Counted from the first letter of the stretch, positions 16,289 through 25,287 are shown. The stretch: 43,297 nucleotides of DNA from Burkholderiales bacterium RIFCSPLOWO2_02_FULL_57_36 (GCA_001770855.1 MESE01000128.1:1-43297); one strand, 5' to 3'. Notes: generated by a model not told the origin, from the sequence alone. Program-made: numbers and translations.

Positions 16289-18088
16289 ATGAAAACGACC
16301 TTTCCGGCGCTTTCGGCAGACACAACGCGTGTCAAGGCGCGCCAGCATTTTTTCAAGACGTCGATACGCGAACTGCTTTGCGCCGCATTACTGTTGGCGG
16401 GTTTCGGTTTTTCAATCAGCGCATGGGCGGCTTATAACCAAAGTCTCACGCGCCAATTGGATGCCGGCCAGATCTACGGCAAGGCCGACGCCAGCAACAC
16501 CCATGCATTTCTCGGTATTCCGTTTGCCCGGCCGCCGGTAGGCAATTTACGTTGGCGTGCGCCGCAGCCGCCTGTGCCGTGGAGCGGATCAAGAGCCGCA
16601 ACCGGTTTTGCCAGCATGTGTGCGCAAGTCGGCAATTTTTTCGGCGAGCCGGATCCGGCCACCTTCGGTCTTCCGGTGGGCAGCGAGGACTGCCTGTACC
16701 TGAACGTATGGCGACCGAACTCCAGTGCCGAGAATTTGCCGGTGTTTTTCTGGATTCACGGCGGCAGCAACTTCAAGGGATCGGCGAAAGAGCCTTTATA
16801 CAACGGAGCCTATCTCGCCAACAAAGCAAACATGGTGGTGGTGACGGTGCAGCACCGGCTCGGCATGCTGGGATTTCTGAACCACCCGGCACTCCAGAAC
16901 GGCACTGCCAAGGACAATTCGGGCAATTTCGCGACGCTGGATCTGATCCGAGGGCTCGATTGGGTACAGTCCAATATCAGAAGCTTCGGAGGAAACCCGG
17001 GCCTGGTTACGGTTGCGGGTCAGTCCGCCGGATGCATCAATACCTGGGGTTTGCTGCAGTCGCCGCTGGCCAAGGACAAATTCCACCGCGCGATGTGCAT
17101 GTCGGGCATTCCCAATGCCTATCCGCCGGTCGTCGGCCATTTGGCGGCGAATACATTGATCGATAACATATTGGTCGACACCGGACGTGCCTCGTCGATG
17201 GCGGAGGCCGCGGTACTTCGGTACATAATGAGCCATGCGCAGATCGACGCGGTTCTGCGCAGCGCCACTGCGGCGCAAATCATGAAGTTCACTCCGGCGC
17301 CGGTCGTGCCTGGGCACTTTACCGACGGCACCGTGATCCGGTCCAGCGGGCTGGTCGGTCTGGTGGCCGGCGCCTACAACGAAATGCCGTTGATGATCGG
17401 CTCCACGCGAGACGAGGGCTCATACTTTGCCTTCTCCTTCGGCATGGGAAAACCGACCCCGCAGGAATACTGGCATTTGGCCAATTACGCCGCACCAGGC
17501 AGCGTGACACTCAACGATCTGGTCAAGCCGGAGTTCCAGCCTATCTATACGCAAACCCACCAGGCCCTCAGTTATGCGCTTGATCTCACAACGGACAATG
17601 TTCTGCGGCTGCTGCGGCTGAGCAGCGGTCCGGGCAGAATTTTCCGATACAACTTCAATTGGGACGACACGCCGGCACCATGGAAGAACACCTTCGGCGC
17701 CTTTCACGGCCTCGACATCCCGATGTTGTTCGGTAATTACGTGACGAACGAGCCGAACTTCATGCGTTTCGCGTGGGATGCCAACAACGCGACCTCGCGC
17801 CGGAATCTGTCCGACAAGTTCATCAAGCATGTGTCGACATTTGCCCGCACCGGCAAGCCGACCCAGCTCTTCGACGGACAGACCAGTTGGAGCGACTGGA
17901 CCAACTTCACTTGCTGCAAAAAGCGCATGATTTTTGACAATACCTCATACGCGTCTTCGGACGACTATTTCTTCTTCTGGCCGCGCTACCAGCTGCTGTC
18001 ACAGCCACAGAAGGATTACTTGCGGACGTTATTCGATTTCAACGCATTGCCGGCGAATGTCGATCCGTTCCGCGACGGACCGCGTTAA
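16289..18088 (+). CDS. Secreted type-B carboxylesterase, copy 1
   Basis: A 599-residue protein of the carboxylesterase type B family (alpha/beta hydrolase). A long signal-like N-terminus ends near SAWAA (residue 48). Family marks are FLGIPFARPPVGNLRW, EDCLYLNVWRP, HGGSN (oxyanion hole) and the nucleophile G244-QSAG-248 (S246). The glutamate of STRDEGS (E376) and H473 in FHGLD complete the triad. C111 and C135 are at the usual disulfide positions. The elbow is GQSAG rather than the common GESAG. The start at 16289 is chosen because AAGGAG at 16278-16283 precedes it; a TTG at 16235 lies inside the promoter block. The natural ester is unknown. A related gene follows in the same direction with the same promoter architecture. 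Confidence 0.88.
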   Translation: MKTTFPALSADTTRVKARQHFFKTSIRELLCAALLLAGFGFSISAWAAYNQSLTRQLDAGQIYGKADASNTHAFLGIPFARPPVGNLRWRAPQPPVPWSGSRAATGFASMCAQVGNFFGEPDPATFGLPVGSEDCLYLNVWRPNSSAENLPVFFWIHGGSNFKGSAKEPLYNGAYLANKANMVVVTVQHRLGMLGFLNHPALQNGTAKDNSGNFATLDLIRGLDWVQSNIRSFGGNPGLVTVAGQSAGCINTWGLLQSPLAKDKFHRAMCMSGIPNAYPPVVGHLAANTLIDNILVDTGRASSMAEAAVLRYIMSHAQIDAVLRSATAAQIMKFTPAPVVPGHFTDGTVIRSSGLVGLVAGAYNEMPLMIGSTRDEGSYFAFSFGMGKPTPQEYWHLANYAAPGSVTLNDLVKPEFQPIYTQTHQALSYALDLTTDNVLRLLRLSSGPGRIFRYNFNWDDTPAPWKNTFGAFHGLDIPMLFGNYVTNEPNFMRFAWDANNATSRRNLSDKFIKHVSTFARTGKPTQLFDGQTSWSDWTNFTCCKKRMIFDNTSYASSDDYFFFWPRYQLLSQPQKDYLRTLFDFNALPANVDPFRDGPR

Positions 18089-18093
18089 AACAC

Positions 18094-18125
18094 GCGATGG
18101 CGGCAGGCGCGCCTGCCACCATCGC
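18094..18125 (+). repeat. Long GC-rich hairpin after carboxylesterase copy 1
   Basis: GCGATGG-C-GGCAGGC pairs with GCCTGCC-A-CCATCGC, a nearly perfect 32-base palindrome with one mismatch. It sits six bases after the stop and may protect the mRNA end. Confidence 0.5.
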
Positions 18126-18149
18126 CGCCAACCGCTTCGCGCTTCGAAG

Positions 18150-18173
18150 GGCCCCTGATTCAGGGGTCTTTCC
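18150..18173 (+). terminator. Rho-independent terminator of carboxylesterase copy 1
   Basis: CCCCTGA / TCAGGGG stem followed by TCTTTCC. It is placed between the gene end and the next promoter block, as expected for separate transcription units. Confidence 0.6.
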
Positions 18174-18179
18174 ATTCTG

Positions 18180-18240
18180 AAACTACCCGCTTATATACCC
18201 GCACAGGTGGGGAAACTCTTCGGCTTCCTCTATATGCTTG
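18180..18240 (+). promoter_or_regulatory. Conserved 61-bp promoter block, copy B
   Basis: Same ordered blocks as 16177-16237: AAACTACCC (18180-18188), TACCCGC (18196-18202), GGTGGGGA (18206-18213), TATATGCTTG (18231-18240). The bases between blocks differ freely, so this looks like selection on binding sites rather than recent duplication. Confidence 0.65.
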
Positions 18241-18413
18241 GGTTCAGGCTATTCCTGTTCAATCTCGCCGCGAAGCCAAAAACCGCTCCAGCCAACTTAG
18301 CCGAATCGGCTGGAATAAAACGCTTCGAGTATCGAAATGCCGGCAAGGGAACGGGAAAAAAATAATACGTATTTGTTATTCAAAAGCGAAAGCTTAACCA
18401 AGGAGGAAGAGAC

Positions 18414-20156
18414 ATGAAAACCATTTCCAAACGTGTGCGCTGGCTGGCGGCAGCCAGCTTCATTGTGCCCTTAATGAGTGCTTGCGGCGGCGGCTCCGGG
18501 ACGAGCGATCCAGCCGTGCGCGCCACAACCTACGGTAACGTTGAAGGGGTGAACGATACCGCCGCATCCGGAACCTATTTCTGGAAAGGTATCCCGTTCG
18601 CGCAGCCGCCGGTTGGCGACCTGCGTTGGAAAGCGCCGGTTGAGCCGGCCGCCTGGACCGGTTTGCGACAAGCCAAGAGCTTCGGGAATGCCTGCGCACA
18701 GTATGGACGTATTTATGGTCCCGGCGCGAACAACACCTATGACGCGACCATCGCCACCACGCTGAACACCGCGGTCGGCAGTGAAGATTGCCTCACCTTG
18801 AACATCTGGCGCCCGGCCACCATTACCGCTAATTTGCCGGTGATCTATTTCATCTACGGCGGCAGCAACATCTCCGGCTATGCCGCGGACCCGGTCTATG
18901 ACGGCGCCGCGCTGGCCAAGGCCGCCAACGCCGTCGTGGTCACCGCGAACTACCGTCTCGGCCTGTTCGGCTGGCTCAATCTGCCGCAGTTGAAAACCGG
19001 CACGAATGCCCAGGAAGACTCAGGCAATTTCGCTACGCTGGACCAGATTCAGACGCTGAAATTCATCAACAAGAACATCGCCAATTTCGGCGGCGACCCA
19101 AACAACGTCACCGCAATGGGTGAGTCTGCCGGCGCGTTGAATGTGTATTCGTTGTTGACTTCGCCGCTGGTGGTCAACGCCAGCCCGCAACTGTTTCATA
19201 AAGCAATGCCAATGAGCGGCGGTTTGGCTACGGCTGCTGAGCTTCCGCCGGGCAGCATCCCCTTGCTGCAGACTGTCGCGTACTCGCTGGCGCAAGGCAA
19301 CAAGCTGCTCTACAGCCTGTTGATCGCCGATGGCCTGGCAACCGATGACGCAACAGCGGCGACGTACGCGGCAACCCAGAGCAGCACGCAAATCGCGACG
19401 TACATGCGTTCGAAATCGCCCACCGCGATCTTTACCCAATTGTTGACGCGGCTGGTGGCAGCCGGCCTGAATTCGAGTTCGCACATTCCGGAAGGCGTCG
19501 TGGTGGCCAACACCCCGATCTCGGCGATCAACGCAGGCAATTATCTGAAAGTTCCGGTCCTGGCCAGCAATACCCGCGACGAAGGAAAATTGTTCGCCGG
19601 GTTCCTGCCGCTGTTCGGATTTCCTGCTCCTTATATCATCAACGATGCCGTCCGATTCAACATGATGGCCAACTTCAACCCGGATGCCGCTCCGACGCTG
19701 ACCTCCGCCGATATCATCAATCCGTTTTATCTGCCGGTGACGAAACCGGGTACGGGATTCAACGCGCTAACGACACTGATCAATAACGTCAGCTTCGTTG
19801 CAAACAATGCTGCCACGCTGAACGCATTGAAGGCCCGGCAACCCACGGTCTGGTACTCGCAGTTCAACTGGGATAAGGAACCAACGCCCTGGAACGAAGT
19901 CTACGGCGCAACGCATGCGTTCGATCTGCCGTTCGTGTTTGGTAATTTCGGTCCGTCTGTATTCTCGAATACGATCGGCGGCACGGCCAACCAGGGTGGA
20001 CGGCTGGCACTCTCGGGCGCGATGATGAGCACCGTCGCTGCATTCGCGAAAAATGGCGACCCGAACAATGCCGCACTCGGCGTCACTTGGCCGGCATGGC
20101 CGCAGAAGCTGATCTTCGATGCGACATTGACCGACAAGAGCATATCGGTTCAGTAA
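18414..20156 (+). CDS. Type-B carboxylesterase, copy 2, predicted lipoprotein
   Basis: A 580-residue paralogue of the preceding carboxylesterase. The N-terminus has a signal peptide ending LMSAC (C24) followed by a GGGSG linker, so it is probably lipid-anchored at the outer membrane, although methionine at -3 is not ideal for a lipobox. Family marks are FWKGIPFAQPPVGDLRW, EDCLTLNIWRP, the GG of YGGSN, the nucleophile GESAG (S238), E390 in NTRDEGK and H501 in THAFD. C94 and C126 are the usual disulfide pair. A strong AAGGAGGAAG lies just before the ATG. Together with copy 1, one esterase appears exported free and one membrane-bound, under matching promoters. Confidence 0.88.
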   Translation: MKTISKRVRWLAAASFIVPLMSACGGGSGTSDPAVRATTYGNVEGVNDTAASGTYFWKGIPFAQPPVGDLRWKAPVEPAAWTGLRQAKSFGNACAQYGRIYGPGANNTYDATIATTLNTAVGSEDCLTLNIWRPATITANLPVIYFIYGGSNISGYAADPVYDGAALAKAANAVVVTANYRLGLFGWLNLPQLKTGTNAQEDSGNFATLDQIQTLKFINKNIANFGGDPNNVTAMGESAGALNVYSLLTSPLVVNASPQLFHKAMPMSGGLATAAELPPGSIPLLQTVAYSLAQGNKLLYSLLIADGLATDDATAATYAATQSSTQIATYMRSKSPTAIFTQLLTRLVAAGLNSSSHIPEGVVVANTPISAINAGNYLKVPVLASNTRDEGKLFAGFLPLFGFPAPYIINDAVRFNMMANFNPDAAPTLTSADIINPFYLPVTKPGTGFNALTTLINNVSFVANNAATLNALKARQPTVWYSQFNWDKEPTPWNEVYGATHAFDLPFVFGNFGPSVFSNTIGGTANQGGRLALSGAMMSTVAAFAKNGDPNNAALGVTWPAWPQKLIFDATLTDKSISVQ

Positions 20157-20162
20157 GACGGT

Positions 20163-20190
20163 GGCGGGTCGGCGCTATCGCGCCGCCCCG
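20163..20190 (+). terminator. Hairpin after carboxylesterase copy 2
   Basis: CGGCGC-TATC-GCGCCG stem with GC-rich extension (GGCGGG opposite CCCCG), starting seven bases after the stop. No clear T-run, so termination strength is uncertain. Confidence 0.4.
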
Positions 20191-20310
20191 TTCCGCGTGA
20201 ATCAGCATTTCAATCGCCTGGACGCCGGCTTCGTCAAATGCTGCGCCAGGCATCAATACTAAGAGCCGCGACCGCCACGCTGTAAATTTGATCCGATATG
20301 GAGGCGTGAT

Positions 20311-21813
20311 ATGAACCCCAACAATCTTCGAATCAATACCCGGCTGGTCGTCGGTTTCGGCATCACGCTGTTTTTTCCCATCTCGATCGCCGTGGTCGCC
20401 ATATTCGGTTTCGACGAGGAAGATCCCGGGATGGCGCGCAATATCATTGCGGCCTTGGCAGGCGCCGGCGTGCTGGCTGGAATCGGCGCGTCATGGTGGC
20501 TGATACGCAGCATCGGCCGGCCACTGCGCCAGGCAGTCGCGATGGCGCGGCGCATGGCCGACGGAAATCTGGAACAATCGATTGAAACGAGAGGCGGCGC
20601 CGAGTTTGGCGACCTGCTGCAAGGCCTCACGGAAACAAGCGAACGCATGTTCGAGCTTGTAAGCAAAGTCAGGACGGGCACGGCCGCGGTTGCCACGACC
20701 TCAGCCATGCTCACCGGAGACAATGCGGCGTTGTCGTCCCGCACCGAGTCGCAGGCCGCATCGCTTGAAGAAACCGCCGCATCGCTGGAGGAACTGACTT
20801 CGACGGTGAAACAAAATGCCGACAATGCAATGCATGCCTATAAATTGACGGCATCCGCTTCCAGTTGCGCGATCAAGGGCGGACAGGTGGTGGGGAATGT
20901 AGTCTCGACGATGGCGGCGATCAAGCAGAGTTCCAGCAAAGTGGTCGACATCATCAGCGTGATCGATGGAATTGCCTTTCAAACAAATATTCTCGCGCTT
21001 AATGCCGCGGTTGAAGCGGCGCGCGCCGGCAAGCAAGGCCGGGGATTTGCGGTTGTTGCGGGGGAGGTGCGAAATCTGGCGCAGCTTTCCGCCGGTGCCG
21101 CGAAGGAAATCAAGGCGTTGATCGCGGACTCGGTTGAAAAAATCGGCATCGGCAGCACGCTGGTTGACCAGGCCGGCGTCACCATGAATGAACTCGTTAC
21201 GTCGGTCAAACATGTCGCCGACATCATGGGAGAGATCACCGCCGCCAGCCAGGAGCAGAGCGTCGGCATAGAAGAAGTCAACAAGGCGATTGCCCAAATC
21301 GACTCCACCACGCAGAAAAATGCCGCACTGGTGGTGGACGCGTCGAAAGGGGTGGCGCACTTGCAGGAGCAGGCGGTGGCGCTGATGCAGGCCGCTGCCC
21401 TTTTCAGATTGGGCGCGCGCGAGTTCGGCAACGCGGAACAAGCGCAAGCCATGGTGAAATCGGCAGTGGCGTACCTGACGCACCACGCGGAGGAAGAGCT
21501 GATAGAGGAGGTCAACCGGCTAGGCAAGGGACAATTTATCGACCGCGATCTTTATCTCAGCATTTATTCAATGTCGGTGCAATGTCTCGCGCATGGCGCC
21601 AATCCGCGGCTGGTCGGCGTAGACGGCGTCAACTTCAAGGACCCGGAAGGTAAACCGTTCGTCGAAGAAATCATGGACATCGCAGCTGGCAGGGGCGCAG
21701 GCTGGGTCGACTACAAATGGGTGCATCCGATTACAAAAGTCTTGCTGCAAAAGTCGACTTACCTTGAGCGGGCCGGCAATATCGTCATCGCATGCGGATT
21801 CTATAAAAACTGA
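20311..21813 (+). CDS. Methyl-accepting chemotaxis protein with C-terminal Cache-like domain
   Basis: A 500-residue chemoreceptor. Two hydrophobic segments (about 12-33 and 44-66) are separated by only about ten residues, so there is no periplasmic sensor domain. A HAMP linker follows (about 62-115), then the cytoplasmic signalling coiled coil with the highly conserved hairpin tip around residues 217-240 (core [18 protein letters not shown]). After the coiled coil, residues 383-498 look like a single Cache_2-type domain ([11 protein letters not shown]...GWVDYKW...[19 protein letters not shown]). Cache domains usually sense small molecules outside the cell; here the domain must be cytoplasmic. 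The gene follows the esterases in the same direction, so chemotaxis linked to their products is an attractive but unproven idea. Confidence 0.88.
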   Translation: MNPNNLRINTRLVVGFGITLFFPISIAVVAIFGFDEEDPGMARNIIAALAGAGVLAGIGASWWLIRSIGRPLRQAVAMARRMADGNLEQSIETRGGAEFGDLLQGLTETSERMFELVSKVRTGTAAVATTSAMLTGDNAALSSRTESQAASLEETAASLEELTSTVKQNADNAMHAYKLTASASSCAIKGGQVVGNVVSTMAAIKQSSSKVVDIISVIDGIAFQTNILALNAAVEAARAGKQGRGFAVVAGEVRNLAQLSAGAAKEIKALIADSVEKIGIGSTLVDQAGVTMNELVTSVKHVADIMGEITAASQEQSVGIEEVNKAIAQIDSTTQKNAALVVDASKGVAHLQEQAVALMQAAALFRLGAREFGNAEQAQAMVKSAVAYLTHHAEEELIEEVNRLGKGQFIDRDLYLSIYSMSVQCLAHGANPRLVGVDGVNFKDPEGKPFVEEIMDIAAGRGAGWVDYKWVHPITKVLLQKSTYLERAGNIVIACGFYKN

Positions 21814-22181
21814 AATTGCGGGCCGCTTGCAAGAGCGGACGGCATGATGAGGCGAGTTCAGGATGTGGTGAATTGCAAACCTTCGCCAAGAGCCGCTCGC
21901 TCTAAATGGGGCTTCGTGTTGTAATTCCTTCTCGTGGTGCGATCCCGCTGTATGCATTGCACGTCAGGATGGCGGCCGAGGCTGGTTCGGCTTGGCAAGG
22001 CGTGCAACAATAGAATGCCGCGATTGGCCGGCACTATGGGTCTGCGTCATTGTCCAAGGTCAGGGTCGGCAATATTTTCCGGACCCGGAACCGGTATCGA
22101 ATTCATGGCCCGTTCGATGGGCAGATGCATGCACTACGGCGCCCGGCAGAGGTTGCCGATATATAACGGAGACACGCAATA
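21814..22181. other. Intergenic region between the chemoreceptor and AraC genes
   Basis: A short CCGCT/AGCGG hairpin lies just after the chemoreceptor stop. GGAGACAC at 22168-22175 precedes the AraC-type start. No supported gene or clear promoter was seen; frames here lack any recognisable family. Confidence 0.4.
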
Positions 22182-23216
22182 ATGAATGGACGGACGATTT
22201 CGGCCGCGTGGGTAACAGGTATTTGCGAAGTCCTGCGCGGCGCAGGACTCGACGCCGCCGCGCTGTTCAGTGAAGCCGGCCTGGATTTGACGAACCTGAA
22301 CAATCCCGACGTGCGTTATGCGCCGGAAAAGATCAGCCATTTGTGGGAAATCGCCGTCGAGCGTTCTGGCGACCCGGCACTGGGCCTCAGGGTGACTGAA
22401 GCTTCGACCCCGGCACAGGCGGATACGGTCGCGTATGTGATGATGTCGTCGCCGAACCTGCTGATCGCACTGGAGCGGCTGATCCGTTATCTGCGTATCA
22501 TCAGCGATGCCGCCGACCTCGCGCTGATTGAAGAGAAGGGCGGATACGGCGTGACCATCGAACTCGTGACCGGCGGCCGGCCGGTGCCGCGTCAGCGCGT
22601 TGAATTCGTGATGCTCACCATGCTGAATTTTTGCAGATGGATTGCGGGACGCCACTTTATGCCGTTGCGAGTGGAATTCGCCGATCCCATGCCGCCGGAT
22701 GTTCAACCATACAGCGCCGCGTTCGAAGGGCCTCTCATCTTCGACGCACCGGTTCACCGGCTGGTTTTCTCGCTGGAAGATCTCGCAATACCGCTGCCGA
22801 CCTCCAATCCCGTATTGGCGGAGTTGCACGACCGGCATGCCATCGAACACCTGAGCCGGCTGGACGACGCCAAGATCAGCAACAAGACGCGTGAACTGAT
22901 TCTGCGGCACCTTCAGGACGGCGATCCTTCTCGCACTGAAATAGCCAAGTCGTTATGCATGAGCGAACGAACCTTGCAACGGCGCCTTCAGGACGAAGGG
23001 GCCTCGTATCATCAACTGCTGGACGATACGCGCCACGAACTGGCTCGGCAATATCTGCAGAAGCCGCATCTCACATTGGCACAGATAACCTATCTGCTCG
23101 GATTCCGCGATCAGAGCACGTTCAGCCGCGCCTGCAAACGCTGGTTCGACTTGTCGCCGGGCGAATACCGAAGCAATTTCAGGAAGATGCCGCCGGGCGG
23201 CGCATCTCATTCATGA
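22182..23216 (+). CDS. AraC-family transcriptional regulator (OruR-like)
   Basis: A 344-residue protein. Residues about 15-210 correspond to the arabinose-binding-type N-terminal domain found in OruR-like AraC members (PF12625 type). Residues about 240-335 form the AraC DNA-binding region with two helix-turn-helix units: TEIAKSLCMSERTLQRRLQDEG and ITYLLGFRDQSTFSRACKRWFDLSPGEYR. The start follows GGAGACACGCAATA. It is followed, in the same direction, by a small reading frame and a lipase-chaperone-like gene. In many proteobacteria this AraC subtype controls lipase, esterase or amino-acid catabolic genes, so it may serve the local hydrolases; the target is not shown by the sequence. Confidence 0.9.
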   Translation: MNGRTISAAWVTGICEVLRGAGLDAAALFSEAGLDLTNLNNPDVRYAPEKISHLWEIAVERSGDPALGLRVTEASTPAQADTVAYVMMSSPNLLIALERLIRYLRIISDAADLALIEEKGGYGVTIELVTGGRPVPRQRVEFVMLTMLNFCRWIAGRHFMPLRVEFADPMPPDVQPYSAAFEGPLIFDAPVHRLVFSLEDLAIPLPTSNPVLAELHDRHAIEHLSRLDDAKISNKTRELILRHLQDGDPSRTEIAKSLCMSERTLQRRLQDEGASYHQLLDDTRHELARQYLQKPHLTLAQITYLLGFRDQSTFSRACKRWFDLSPGEYRSNFRKMPPGGASHS

Positions 23217-23303
23217 ATGGAGATAAATGTGTTAGGCAATATCGCGGATTCGGCGGCGCGGCAAAATAAAAAATCGGCAGGAATTTTATATACGGAGAGA
23301 ACA

Positions 23304-23384
23304 ATGCTGCATTCCAGCTTACGCAATATAGGCATCGGCTTGCTGCCTGCATGCGCAGACGACCGCTTACGGCAAACATCATGA
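23304..23384 (+). CDS. 26-residue upstream reading frame coupled to the lipase-chaperone-like gene
   Basis: ATG at 23304 is preceded by GGAGAGAACA, much better than any ribosome binding site near the following gene. The 26-codon frame ends TCATGA, so its stop overlaps the ATG of the next gene (23381). This is the standard arrangement for translational coupling. The peptide (MLHSSLRNIGIGLLPACADD...) resembles nothing I know and may matter only as a translated leader. Confidence 0.45.
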   Translation: MLHSSLRNIGIGLLPACADDRLRQTS

Positions 23385-24139
23385 GCATATTCCAGAAATT
23401 TTTATCGATCTCACTGGGCGGAACGCTGATATCGCTGGCGGTATATTTTTTTACGCTTGACGCAGAGCCCGACGCCTTGGCGCTCGCGCCGGAAGACAAT
23501 CGCGCTGCCGTGCAGGAGCGCCATCCTGTGCCGGAATCGTCGCCGCTGCCGCAAGCGGCGCCGGAACCGGAGCCGGTTCGCAATGATTCGAGCGACAGTA
23601 TCTTCAGCATCGATGCCGGAGGCAATCCCATCATCGATCACGGCACGGTGCACCGGCTCAACAGGTTGATCGAGCAATTGCCGGCACAGCATGCGTCGAC
23701 CGACATCGGACATATCGAGGCCGTTGCGACGGAAGGCTTGCCGGCACCTGCGGCGGCCAAGGTGTCGCACATTTTGCAGGCTTACATCACATACACCCGG
23801 GAAGAGGCCGCGCTTTCTTCGCCGCAGCACAACCAGGACGCGGGCAACGCGGCAGAGACGTTGAAACGCTTGATCGCGTTGCGCCGTCAGCATTTCTCAT
23901 CGCAAATAGCGGAGGCGCTGTTCGGCCGGCAGGAAATGGAAGCGCGCTTCGGGATCGGCGTGGCGGAAATCGAAAACGATACGTCGCTGAGCCCGGAGGA
24001 AAAAGCGAACCGTGTTGCGAAGCTGCAGCAAACGGTGCAGACCGAACTCTACAAGCGGGAGCAAGCCGGCAGTGCAAACGTCAATCCGGCCCCGGCACAA
24101 GGCACGTCGCCCGACGTCATGCGCCGATCACCTTTCTGA
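23381..24139 (+). CDS. Short lipase-specific foldase (Lif/LifO)-like protein
   Basis: A 252-residue protein with one N-terminal membrane anchor (about 8-24), then a proline- and glutamate-rich linker to about residue 67, as in lipase foldases that sit on the periplasmic face of the inner membrane. DAGGNPIIDHGTVHRLNRLI corresponds to the start of the foldase domain. LRRQHFSSQIAEALFGRQEMEARFGI and DTSLSPEEKANRVAKL correspond to its later helices. It is clearly shorter than the usual 320-350 residues, and I cannot find the FDYFLSALGE-like signature. No lipase gene is adjacent, although lif normally follows lipA. An upstream ATG at 23351 is possible; 23381 is preferred for the coupled overlap with the small frame. 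It may be a remnant or a foldase for a distant lipase. Confidence 0.65.
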   Translation: MSIFQKFLSISLGGTLISLAVYFFTLDAEPDALALAPEDNRAAVQERHPVPESSPLPQAAPEPEPVRNDSSDSIFSIDAGGNPIIDHGTVHRLNRLIEQLPAQHASTDIGHIEAVATEGLPAPAAAKVSHILQAYITYTREEAALSSPQHNQDAGNAAETLKRLIALRRQHFSSQIAEALFGRQEMEARFGIGVAEIENDTSLSPEEKANRVAKLQQTVQTELYKREQAGSANVNPAPAQGTSPDVMRRSPF

Positions 24140-24268
24140 CGGGGTGTCGCCAGGCGTGTTTTCGGGAGATAAAAGCAAGGCCATGATGTAATCGTCAACG
24201 TAGTGCGATTCATGGAAGCGCCAAAATGCACAATGACCGAAAATTCCACGCTTGCGGCGTAGAGAGCG

Positions 24269-25168
24269 TCAGGCCGCTGCTCCGACTTTGATCGCGTGCG
24301 GCCCGCGCTCGTTCTGGTTTTGTCTCCGTGCATATGTGTGCGACAAACCTTGCGCGAGTTCCCGGACCAGCTTGACCGCATCCATATCCTCCGCAAGGCA
24401 GGCCAGCCCGACGCGCCGCTTCAGGCCGAGGTCATGCTTCAGCGGCCGGGTTATGACATTCTTCAAGCCCTCGCAATGCGACTCCGGCGCCACCGCAATG
24501 CCCACGCCGAGTTCTACCAGGCCAAGCATGACTTCTTCACGTACTACCGAGGCGCGCACATCCGGCCTGATATCGCGTTGCGCCAGCAATTGCGTGAAGA
24601 GTTGACTCATTATGCAGTAAGGCCGATCTATGAATGGAGCCTCATGCAGATCCGCCAGGTCAAAATGGGTTTTGAATCGCAGCGGATGATTGCCGGGAAT
24701 GAGAACAACATAGTCCTCTTCCCAAAGCAGCTCCATCCATTCGTTCCCTTTCCTGCAGTGTTCGGATACGAGTTTCAAATCAAATGCCTCGTTCTCCTGC
24801 GTCAGCTTGATTTTTATATTCGGCACTTGTTGATAGAGCAGCGCAATCAAAGGACCGGCGCGGCTGATCAGCAAATCGCCCTGAATATGCAGCCGTATTT
24901 CCCGCTGCGGCGACTGGCGAAACCCTTCCAGGATCGCATTCGACTCGGCCAATAATCCCTTTGCCTTCGGATAAAGCTTTTCCCCGTCGGCGGTCGCGGT
25001 CAGGCCGCTTTTCGCACGTTCGAACAAACGCGTATCAAGGCTTGCTTCGAGATTCTGGATTGCCGCGCTGATGGAAGGCTGAGCAATGAAACAACGCTTT
25101 GCCGCCGCAGTGATGGAACCCTCTTCGTAAGCCGCGACAAAATATTTTAGTGCTCGCAAGTCGAACAT
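24269..25168 (-). CDS. LysR-family transcriptional regulator
   Basis: A 299-residue protein with the LysR plan. The N-terminal winged helix-turn-helix (about 1-60: LRALKYFVAAYEEGSITAAAKR, QPSISAAIQNLEASL, TRLFER) is followed by a two-lobed effector-binding domain (about 90-290). It is divergent from the NTF2-like gene at 25288, and the 119-bp gap holds an AT-rich inverted repeat with a T-N11-A core, so it probably controls that gene and itself. The effector is unknown. Confidence 0.92.
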   Translation of the reverse strand: MFDLRALKYFVAAYEEGSITAAAKRCFIAQPSISAAIQNLEASLDTRLFERAKSGLTATADGEKLYPKAKGLLAESNAILEGFRQSPQREIRLHIQGDLLISRAGPLIALLYQQVPNIKIKLTQENEAFDLKLVSEHCRKGNEWMELLWEEDYVVLIPGNHPLRFKTHFDLADLHEAPFIDRPYCIMSQLFTQLLAQRDIRPDVRASVVREEVMLGLVELGVGIAVAPESHCEGLKNVITRPLKHDLGLKRRVGLACLAEDMDAVKLVRELAQGLSHTYARRQNQNERGPHAIKVGAAA

Positions 25169-25192
25169 GTCGATACCCGCCTATCTATCAAT

Positions 25193-25217
25193 AATTTATA
25201 TTACTTAACTATAAATT
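25193..25217. promoter_or_regulatory. LysR-type operator candidate
   Basis: Perfect 8-bp inverted repeat AATTTATA / TATAAATT with a 9-bp spacer, containing T-N11-A, in the divergent gap between the lysR and NTF2-like genes. The surrounding DNA is very AT-rich for this genome, consistent with promoters in both directions. Confidence 0.6.
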
Positions 25218-25287
25218 AAATATTATACCTATTCATGCCGTTCGGCTACAGTGATTGCTCCCATCACCTTTTATAGAAGAGAACGAC

